Shown in pieces: positions 17,612 through 24,668 of a DNA stretch of 64,000 nt. The stretch comes from Agarivorans sp. Toyoura001 (lineage in GTDB: Bacteria > Pseudomonadota > Gammaproteobacteria > Enterobacterales > Celerinatantimonadaceae), in NCBI RefSeq assembly GCF_005405585.1, contig NZ_BJEQ01000002.1:372001-436000 (forward strand), in the 5' to 3' direction. Position 1 is the first letter of the stretch. Each line of letters starts with the position of its first letter. The translations under genes and the position numbers were made by a program. The notes beneath the pieces were generated by a model, which had not been told where the DNA came from, made no database searches, and saw only the letters and a list, made by a program, of their open reading frames with translations.

Positions 17612-20600
17612 TTAAGGTGCGGCTACAATGGTTATGTCTCCTGGTGCAAAACCAATCATTACATCAACGTGCTTACCGCTGGTCGTATTAAACTCGATAA
17701 ACAAGAAGTGGAAGTAACCATCAGCTAACTCTGCGGTTGGGGTAACGTCATTTAAAGGAATAGACACTGAACTGGTGCCTGACACCTTACCGGCTGCAGC
17801 GCTATCTGTATCCATATGATCCTGAACAACGCCCCAGTCACCGGTCATTTCGCGTAAACGATAAATAACACCATTACTGTCTATAGTGTCTCCCGAGCCC
17901 GAATGGTAGTTAACTTGAACATCCATGGTGCCATCGGTTTTATATTCTGTTGAAGTGTAAATATTACCGTCATCAAAACTCATTGCCGAAGCATAGAAGG
18001 TTTCGATATTTAAGCTAACGTGGTCAGAGACACCGTTAGCCACTTCTGAGCCATTAGCAATCGCCGTAATATCTACCGAACCGTCTGCAATACCAGTCAC
18101 CGCGCCAGCCCCATCTACTGTGGCAATTGCAGTATTGCTGCTTTGCCAAGTAATGCTTTGATCATCAGGCAGTTCCAGAGAATCTGAAGACACTAGCTCC
18201 GCTGTTAAAGTGGCTGTTTGTCCCACATAAAAGGCTTGCTCATCATCGGCAATTGTAATGTCAGTGGCATAGATAGGCTCAAAGTCTCCAACGCTAATGA
18301 CTATCGTGGTTGTTACATTCTCAGCAATTAACGAGCTAACGGTAATGGTGGTATCACCATCGGCAACTGCCGTCACCACGCCCTCTTCATTCACCGTGGC
18401 TACACTAGGATCAGAAGAGTTATAGCTCACGCCAGCTTGAGCGTTTAGCGGGGTAAAGCTTGGCATTAAGCTATAGGTCTCGGCCACTGCAAGCTTTTTC
18501 TCTTGTCGCTCCAGAGCAATCCCTATTGGAGCTGGGTTAGTGGCATCTTTAGTCAAGTACTTTGCATTGGCATTAACATCACTAAGGTACACGGTTTCGC
18601 CGTTACGCCAGTGTACAGCAACTTGCTTAATCTCGGTTTCGTTAGCCAAACCGAAGTGCAGCATATTAATAGAGCCTTGCGAAAATACTTCACCTGCTGA
18701 TCCCACACGTTTACGATAAGTTTTACCACTTTCGGTAGTTACCACAACGTGTGCTGATAAGGGGTCAATACCATTTAGCGGGCTATACCCCACTTCAACT
18801 AACACATAATTCCCTAAGTCTTGGGTATCATTTTTGTACATGTACCAACGGCCTTCTTCGTTGCTGCCGTTAAGTAAATCTACGCGACCGTTTTGGTCAA
18901 AATCAAAGCCTTGCCCCATATCGCCATGACCGTGGTCTGTCACACTGTGAGCACCGTGCAAAGTAGTTGGAATAAACTGTCCTTTGCCAGAGTTCACCAA
19001 TAACAGGTCTGTTACTCGCTCTTTTAAAAAGCCAAAGCGATGAATAAAGATGTCATTGAATCCATTGTTATTGAAGTCACCATGGGTAACCCCCCAGTGG
19101 TTGCCGCCTTTGGGCAAGTTCCACTCGCTCGAGGCATCAACAAATTTATCGCCTTGGTTAATCAACAAGATATCTTGCTCATTACGGTTATTGGGCTGCC
19201 AATCTAGGGCAATGTCATTTAATCCATCTAATGTGAAACTCACATTCCAATAAACATCTTGATCACGAACCCACTCGGCTTTCCAATTACCATCACCTAG
19301 GTAGCCAATGTAAATGCCGTTAGCCTCACGTGCGCTAGGCCAACCATTCGCCACCTCTGTTGTGATTTCCAAAGTATTTGGCGCCCCACTCATTTCTGGT
19401 GGAAGCTGGTCAGGCTGGAAGCCTGTTGCATGCACATCTTTACGCTCTTTGGCTTCACCAAGATAGATAGGGTAGCCGCCATCATACTGGCGATAAACCA
19501 AATCTAAGCCAGATAAAGTAACGCTTTCATAAGCGATGAAGCTAATCTCTGTTGTGCCCGTTTCACCGTTATCACGGATATCGAGCTTTTTAGTCGACGG
19601 GTTAAAATCATAAGACTTATCAGACAACTGATACTCTGGTTTGCCTCGAGCAATATACAAATCAAATAAACCATTACCGTTTACATCAACGTCTGCTACT
19701 GCTTGCACTTGCCAAGCATTAGCTGCGCCTTCCGGTAACCATTGGGTTGTAACATCGGTAAAGCTTAGGTTGCCGTTGCCCTGCCAAAGCGTTAGTGGCG
19801 AGAACAGCAATATGTCGTCAATACCGTCATTATTAAAATCGAGAACCAGCGCGCGCTCAGCCTCGGCGCTCTCAATACCTGGGATGCGTATTTCTTCAAA
19901 CGTACCATCACCTTTATTGCGGTAAAACAGCTGCTGTGGACCATCATAGTTTGGCGTTTTAGCATTAATTAAGGCTAAATCTAAATGGCCATCTAAATCC
20001 ATATCTAACCAACGAGGTGCTCGACCACGCGCAGGTGTAGTGATACCAGTATCGGTGGCTTGAGTGAAGGTGCCTTCTTCATTTTTGAGTAATACATAAG
20101 ATGAAGGATTGGTACCATTAGCCCCACCTAAGGCCACCATAATGTCTAACTCACCATTGCCAGTGTAGTCACCGAGGGCTGAGCCGTGAAAATCCTGAAC
20201 ATTGGGGAACAGGTCAGTTAAGGTCACCGTACCATCGCCATTGTTCATCGCTAGTTGGGTAGAAATATAGTTGTGGTTATTGAGCACGAAGTCGTAGTGA
20301 CCGTCGTTGTTAATATCGCCTACCGATGGCCCCCCATATTTGTAAGTATCTTCGGTCACTAAGCCAATTTCTTCGGAGGCATCGCGAAACTTAGGCATAC
20401 TCAAGTCACTAATATCTTGAAATATCATGTTGTTAATCAAGATATCGCCATTTCGTCCTACAAGGCGTAACTGCTTGTCACCTAAAGAGCCAAAATCAAC
20501 AATAGCGTTTAACTGATTTACGCCTTGGTGAGGAATATCAATGTTATCCAATAGCAATTGATCATCGGCATACAAACTTAAGTTGGCATAGGGAACGGTT

Positions 20601-20818
20601 ATAGAAAATTCAAAATTGACTTGCTTGAGGCTAGATCCGCTAACGCTGTAAGGCATTTCTACTGGCTGCGTATTGGTTACTGTAATAGGTGTAAACCCAC
20701 CACTGTTTCCTCCATTGCCATCATCACTGCTGCTATTACACCCGGTAATGGCGACAACCAGTGCACCGATCAAGCTTCGCGTAAATATTCTTTGTTTGGA
20801 ACTATTGCTAGATATCAT
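17612..20818 (-). CDS. Large FG-GAP/Big_2 surface lipoprotein
   Basis: With the start at the ATG at 20818 (AAAGGA upstream) the protein has 1068 residues. The open frame continues to 20902, but that extension spoils the signal peptide. A lipoprotein signal ends at AITGC (C27), followed by a Ser/Asp/Gly linker. Residues about 120-650 carry repeated FG-GAP/VCBS calcium-binding motifs (DINNDGHYDF, DYTGNGELDI, DMDLDGHLDL, DFNNDGIDDI, DFNNNGFNDI, DFDQNGRVDL), a likely beta propeller. An ASPIC/UnbV-like segment follows (GLANETEIKQVAVHWRNGETV), then two Big_2 Ig-like domains (SVATVNEEGVVTAVADGDTTI; IATVDGAGAVTGIADGSVDI) and an unrecognised C-terminal domain. Two agar-regulon operators lie upstream, so it may bind agar or position enzymes at the surface. 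No catalytic domain is seen. Confidence 0.75.
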   Translation of the reverse strand: MISSNSSKQRIFTRSLIGALVVAITGCNSSSDDGNGGNSGGFTPITVTNTQPVEMPYSVSGSSLKQVNFEFSITVPYANLSLYADDQLLLDNIDIPHQGVNQLNAIVDFGSLGDKQLRLVGRNGDILINNMIFQDISDLSMPKFRDASEEIGLVTEDTYKYGGPSVGDINNDGHYDFVLNNHNYISTQLAMNNGDGTVTLTDLFPNVQDFHGSALGDYTGNGELDIMVALGGANGTNPSSYVLLKNEEGTFTQATDTGITTPARGRAPRWLDMDLDGHLDLALINAKTPNYDGPQQLFYRNKGDGTFEEIRIPGIESAEAERALVLDFNNDGIDDILLFSPLTLWQGNGNLSFTDVTTQWLPEGAANAWQVQAVADVDVNGNGLFDLYIARGKPEYQLSDKSYDFNPSTKKLDIRDNGETGTTEISFIAYESVTLSGLDLVYRQYDGGYPIYLGEAKERKDVHATGFQPDQLPPEMSGAPNTLEITTEVANGWPSAREANGIYIGYLGDGNWKAEWVRDQDVYWNVSFTLDGLNDIALDWQPNNRNEQDILLINQGDKFVDASSEWNLPKGGNHWGVTHGDFNNNGFNDIFIHRFGFLKERVTDLLLVNSGKGQFIPTTLHGAHSVTDHGHGDMGQGFDFDQNGRVDLLNGSNEEGRWYMYKNDTQDLGNYVLVEVGYSPLNGIDPLSAHVVVTTESGKTYRKRVGSAGEVFSQGSINMLHFGLANETEIKQVAVHWRNGETVYLSDVNANAKYLTKDATNPAPIGIALERQEKKLAVAETYSLMPSFTPLNAQAGVSYNSSDPSVATVNEEGVVTAVADGDTTITVSSLIAENVTTTIVISVGDFEPIYATDITIADDEQAFYVGQTATLTAELVSSDSLELPDDQSITWQSSNTAIATVDGAGAVTGIADGSVDITAIANGSEVANGVSDHVSLNIETFYASAMSFDDGNIYTSTEYKTDGTMDVQVNYHSGSGDTIDSNGVIYRLREMTGDWGVVQDHMDTDSAAAGKVSGTSSVSIPLNDVTPTAELADGYFHFLFIEFNTTSGKHVDVMIGFAPGDITIVAAP

Positions 20819-20911
20819 CAAAAATCCTTTTGTTGATTGGCTTAAATGTCTTTGAACTGAAAAAGTACAACAACATATCATCCAATCTAAGCAACAGTTC
20901 AACCAATATAC

Positions 20912-20925
20912 AATTGGTTAACCTT
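20912..20925. promoter_or_regulatory. Agar-regulon operator upstream of the FG-GAP lipoprotein
   Basis: AATTGGTTAACCTT matches TTGGTNNACCAA at all but the last two positions. A half site AACCAAT lies 10 bp to the left. It is about 95 bp upstream of the lipoprotein start. Confidence 0.6.
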
Positions 20926-21121
20926 ACAAATAAGACCTATATCATATTTCGTTCACGATAATGAGATAGCCATCAAGTCTTTATATAACAACAACTAAAT
21001 ACATATTCTTTAAATTTCTTATAACTACCTATTCGAAACGAAATAGTAATAACGATAAAAAACAAACAAAAAAGTAATATAACCAAGAGAGAAAAAGACT
21101 TAACCAACACGTAAGCCACGC

Positions 21122-21135
21122 ATTGGTAAACCAAT
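21122..21135. promoter_or_regulatory. Perfect agar-regulon operator
   Basis: ATTGGTAAACCAAT is a perfect 6+6 palindrome around AA, the best match to the consensus in the window. It lies between the FG-GAP lipoprotein promoter region and the GH50 remnant, beside a terminator. Confidence 0.65.
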
Positions 21136-21164
21136 AAAAAAAGGAGACCGAAGCCCCCTTTTTT
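21136..21164 (-). terminator. Terminator after the GH50 remnant
   Basis: On the minus strand AAAAAGGGGGC pairs with GTCTCCTTTTT around a UUCG tetraloop (two G-U pairs) and is followed by more T residues. It is the former terminator of the truncated agarase gene. Confidence 0.8.
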
Positions 21165-21189
21165 ACTTTAAGTTAACTATCCAAACACG

Positions 21190-21735
21190 CTACTTTTTCG
21201 CCTTATTAAAACGGCGCTGATATATGCAGCCAATTACCGGCTTAGTAGTGTCAACCATTGGCTGATATGGCACATCGGTTATGCCCACAAAACCCTCATT
21301 GTAGTTTTTACCGTCAAAGGAGCGCCCGGTAACTGGTGAATCAATGTATTGGAACCAATGTGCGCCGACAAAATATGGGTTATCGATTACCGAGTTTAAG
21401 TAATCTTCAAACATCTTGCCGCGCTCGGTTTGATCGTTAGTCACCACCAAACCTGCGTGGAAGAAACCTTCTTTAACGCCAATATGAAACTCACCAATAA
21501 TGCTTGGTATATCTACTTCTGCCAAAAACTTCCAAGGTTCTGGGTGTAGCCCTTCTTTGTAGTAGTTGTAACTTACAACATCCACATGTTTTGCTGCGGC
21601 CCTTACCAAGTCGGGATTACAGCCCCAACCAGCAAATCTAGCTCCCAAATACAAATACTCTGTCGCCAGAAAGCTCTTATCTACTGTCTTCTTCCTCAGC
21701 AGCCAAAGCCATCGCTTCAACAATCCAAGTAACAA
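21190..21735 (-). pseudogene. GH50 agarase remnant (C-terminal quarter only)
   Basis: From about base 21655 to the stop, the frame encodes some 155 residues that match the end of the cytoplasmic GH50 at 53040-55313 with only about 20 differences by eye. This part includes the nucleophile motif IIGEFHIG and HWFQYIDSP. The first 30 codons (21735-21655) are unrelated and lack a good start. The acid/base half of the catalytic site and the whole N-terminal domain are absent, so no active enzyme can be made. A normal terminator follows. It looks like a duplicated copy of the cytoplasmic GH50 that lost its 5' three quarters. Confidence 0.9.
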
Positions 21736-21819
21736 AGGATGAATTTACATATTTACTAAAGAGGGCTTATTCGCGTTTCCAAATAACATTGATTACTTCC
21801 TACTGCTTTAGCTTATTTA

Positions 21820-23310
21820 TCACACTTTAAAACGTTTAATATTTACGACAAGTTCATTGTTGTGTTCTTCGAGTGAGACCACTTGTCCGTTCACATTTTT
21901 TGCGTTGTTGGCAATTGAGCTGGCTAGGCCATTTAACACCGTTACGTTTTCTGCAATGGTCTGGGTAACACTATTTTGTTGTTTAGCGGCTACCGCAACG
22001 TGCGTGTTCATTTGGTTAATGTTTTCAATGTGTTCGGCTATATCCCCTAAGGCTTGAGATAAGGACTCAGCCGCGTCGTCCACTTCTTTGCTCGATTGCA
22101 AACTAGCGCCCATAGAGCTGGCCGCATTAGAGGCATTGTCTTGTAAGGCTGCGACTATCGATTCGATCTCTTGGGTTGATTCTTGAGTCTTCTGAGCCAA
22201 TGCCCTGACCTCATCAGCCACTACCGCAAAACCTCTGCCTTGCTCACCGGCTCTAGCGGCCTCAATCGCGGCGTTCAATGCCAGCAAGTTTGTTTGCTCG
22301 GCAATATTGCGAATCACCTCCACCACAGAGCCAATCGCAGAACTCGATTCAATCAGCGTATCGATGCGCAGCGAGGTATCACTGATACTGCTAGATAACT
22401 TGGCAATGAGCTTACTATTTTCATCAACTAAGCCAACACCAGCAATGGTTCTCTCTCTGGCATTTTGCGACTTCTCAGCGGTACTTTCGGCGTTAACAAA
22501 CACCTCTTCTGCTGAGGCGCTCATTTGTTGTAGCGAGGTAGCCGCCTGTTCCATTTGGTCTTGCTGAGAAAGAGAATCACGCTGCGACTCACTGGAAGAT
22601 GAGCTCAAGGAGTGCGACACCGAACTTACCTGCTCACTCACCGAACGTATGCTGTTCAGCAGGTTTGATAAGTTATCCATGAGCAGATTGAAATTGCCGC
22701 TCAATACGCCAATTTCATTACTGTTGTGTACTGGAATACGACGGGTAAGGTCACCATCGCCGGTGGCAATTTGGTGCAGAGAATTTGCCACATCGTTAAT
22801 CGGAATCACCACCAGTTTTCTTACATAAAAGAACACCGCCCCCACCACTACCGCCAACACCAAAATAATGTTGAGCATTACATTGGTTATTTCGCTATTG
22901 AGTGTGGCGACCACCGTAGAGTCGTCAAACTGCAGCTTTAAGCTACCAATTAAATCTTCGCCGCGTTGCAGCTCTAACTGTCTAAGCTCTTGCTTACTGC
23001 TGGCAATACTTGCTTGAGCAATCGCTTTACCCCGTTGATCGACAACAGTGACCGCGTTAAGAATAGGTGACTGCACTAGGGCATCTACAATGGCTTGGGC
23101 TTGCTCGAAGTCATACACAAACACGGCTTCAATTAAAGCGGCTTTGGCCATTTCGGTCACTGCTTCTTGCTCTACTTGGTAAGCCTTAGCCAATTTGCTT
23201 TTAGTGTTGATGTAACTCACACCACCACCTAACAAAAGGCCTAACAAGCCAAACAACAACAATATAATTATCAGAGATTTACTTAAACTTGCTTTCACGT
23301 TTAGTCTCAC
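21820..23310 (-). CDS. Methyl-accepting chemotaxis protein
   Basis: This 496-residue chemoreceptor has TM1 at about residues 13-33 and a small periplasmic region (about 34-145). TM2 is near 147-167, HAMP follows to about 220, and the cytoplasmic signalling domain contains the conserved hairpin tip [40 protein letters not shown]. It signals through CheW/CheA, which are not in the window. The gene for a periplasmic binding protein ends 6 bp upstream, so ligand sensing is probably indirect through that protein. The signal could be an agar breakdown product, given the surroundings, but no agar-regulon operator precedes the pair. Confidence 0.93.
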   Translation of the reverse strand: MRLNVKASLSKSLIIILLLFGLLGLLLGGGVSYINTKSKLAKAYQVEQEAVTEMAKAALIEAVFVYDFEQAQAIVDALVQSPILNAVTVVDQRGKAIAQASIASSKQELRQLELQRGEDLIGSLKLQFDDSTVVATLNSEITNVMLNIILVLAVVVGAVFFYVRKLVVIPINDVANSLHQIATGDGDLTRRIPVHNSNEIGVLSGNFNLLMDNLSNLLNSIRSVSEQVSSVSHSLSSSSSESQRDSLSQQDQMEQAATSLQQMSASAEEVFVNAESTAEKSQNARERTIAGVGLVDENSKLIAKLSSSISDTSLRIDTLIESSSAIGSVVEVIRNIAEQTNLLALNAAIEAARAGEQGRGFAVVADEVRALAQKTQESTQEIESIVAALQDNASNAASSMGASLQSSKEVDDAAESLSQALGDIAEHIENINQMNTHVAVAAKQQNSVTQTIAENVTVLNGLASSIANNAKNVNGQVVSLEEHNNELVVNIKRFKV

Positions 23311-23316
23311 TTATGT

Positions 23317-24168
23317 CTATCTATCTTGAATGTCTAACCACAGCTCTTTACGGTGCAAAGGCGCGTCGGCAGGCAACAAAGGATTATTTATTTTTATTAT
23401 TTGGCGCTCATTTAGGCGCGCTGTTTTGAAGGTGTTAGAAATGAGAGGAGATTGATAAAATAGTTGGTCGTAACTGCCGTCTGCTATTGCGGCTTCTAAA
23501 CCATTATTAATTGCGTCGTATAGTTCTCGATTTTGTGGATCCACGTAGAGATACATCGCCATGGGGTATATCAACAAAATGTTGTCTTCTACGGCTAGGT
23601 TTACTTCATTTTGGGTTTCAACCACTTCCCAGGCTTCGTGAACCGCTAAAGGTAGGTAGTCAAAGCGACCACCATCTACCATATGAAATAAACTCTGGGC
23701 TTTAACTGGCTTTACCACTTCAAGACCCGCATTTTCCAAAATTTCAGTATCCCCCCAAAAACGCCCTAAACCAGCTTTTAAGCGCTTTAGGCTTTCTAGG
23801 CTCGATACTCCTTCAAAGGCCGCTTGATTACTTTGTTCTATCACAAATACCCGGTGACCTAACAAGCCCTTAAAAATAGGGATCTTGATGGCTTTAAGCT
23901 GTTGCTGCATCGAGTTTGACGCACCTGCCCAAATCACACTCACCTGATCTTGTTTTACTTCTTCAACTAATCGAGCCTCACTGTAATAGGTATCAATGGG
24001 TTGAATTTTTTGCGAATAGTTACTTTTTTCAAATGCTAATTTAATCAAATCAACGATTAAGCGGTCGCGTTCGCCCAAAACCATGGGCGTTGTTACCTGC
24101 GCTAGAACGCTATTAGATAAGGTTAAACCGCAAAACAAAAAGAAGCTGGCAATGTTTTTTTTTTTCAT
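23317..24168 (-). CDS. Periplasmic substrate-binding protein (SBP_bac_3-like)
   Basis: This 283-residue protein has a Sec signal peptide (MKKKNIASFFLFCGLTLSNSVLA, cleavage near residue 23) and the fold signatures of an extracellular solute-binding protein family 3-like domain (LVEEVKQDQVSVIWAGAS, DGRFDYLPLAVHEAWEVV in pattern). No ABC transporter genes are adjacent. The partner is the chemoreceptor gene 6 bp downstream, which suggests a sensory rather than transport role. The coding sequence opens with ATG and eleven A residues in a row, a tract prone to slippage. The ligand is unknown. Confidence 0.75.
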   Translation of the reverse strand: MKKKNIASFFLFCGLTLSNSVLAQVTTPMVLGERDRLIVDLIKLAFEKSNYSQKIQPIDTYYSEARLVEEVKQDQVSVIWAGASNSMQQQLKAIKIPIFKGLLGHRVFVIEQSNQAAFEGVSSLESLKRLKAGLGRFWGDTEILENAGLEVVKPVKAQSLFHMVDGGRFDYLPLAVHEAWEVVETQNEVNLAVEDNILLIYPMAMYLYVDPQNRELYDAINNGLEAAIADGSYDQLFYQSPLISNTFKTARLNERQIIKINNPLLPADAPLHRKELWLDIQDR

Positions 24169-24202
24169 ACTTTTTCTCTTACCAAAACGCTGTCAATTGC
24201 TG

Positions 24203-24604
24203 TTAAAAACCTTGGTGGAATACCACGCTATTTTTTAAGTTGATAATCTGTTTGAGCACCACATCTTCTGGCGCGTCACGTTTGTATTCTTCGCTATTTT
24301 GATTTTCCATCACCAGGGTGAATACTTTGTATTGATGCTGCTTGGCGGCTTCAAGGTAAAAATCTAAGTCACTAGATTTAGAGAATGAGTTGGTTACTGC
24401 AATCGTATTCGCACCCTGCTCCATAAATTCCGATACGCTACTTCGGCAGTATTCATCAGCATGGGGTTTTAACTCTTCATTCCACTTATTTTGGCCGTAC
24501 TGAGCATAGTAATCCCAGCATGACACAACGTTTTCGGTGATGGTTTTAGCAAACTCGGTTTTACCGCTGCCAAATGGCCCGCGAACGATATATAAATACT
24601 TCAT
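24203..24604 (-). CDS. Small P-loop ATPase/kinase-like protein
   Basis: With the start at ATG 24604 (AGGA 8 bp upstream) the protein has 133 residues. Walker A is GPFGSGKT (about residues 9-16), and a weak acidic strand (NTIAVTNSF) may stand in for Walker B. The size and layout resemble the predicted kinase / zeta-toxin-like AAA_33 group. Its role is unknown. It lies between the secreted agarase and the binding protein, after the agarase terminator and 34 bp before the binding-protein gene, so it may share a transcript with the chemosensory pair. Confidence 0.55.
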   Translation of the reverse strand: MKYLYIVRGPFGSGKTEFAKTITENVVSCWDYYAQYGQNKWNEELKPHADEYCRSSVSEFMEQGANTIAVTNSFSKSSDLDFYLEAAKQHQYKVFTLVMENQNSEEYKRDAPEDVVLKQIINLKNSVVFHQGF

Positions 24605-24619
24605 ACTTTTTCCTGAAAA

Positions 24620-24661
24620 TAAAAAGGCCGCCTCGAAATACAACTTCATTTACGAGGCGGC
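24620..24661 (-). terminator. Terminator of the porin-agarase operon
   Basis: A perfect 9-bp stem GCCGCCTCG/CGAGGCGGC with a 17-nt loop is followed on the minus strand by CTTTTTATTTT. It lies just past the agarase stop. Confidence 0.8.
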
Positions 24662-24668
24662 ACAGGTC

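Noticed and set aside
20819-20902. 28-residue N-terminal extension of the FG-GAP lipoprotein
   Set aside because: It would bury the lipoprotein signal, and AAAGGA sits correctly before ATG 20818.
21655-21819. Insertion sequence as the cause of the GH50 truncation
   Set aside because: No terminal inverted repeats, target duplication or transposase fragment could be recognised at the breakpoint.
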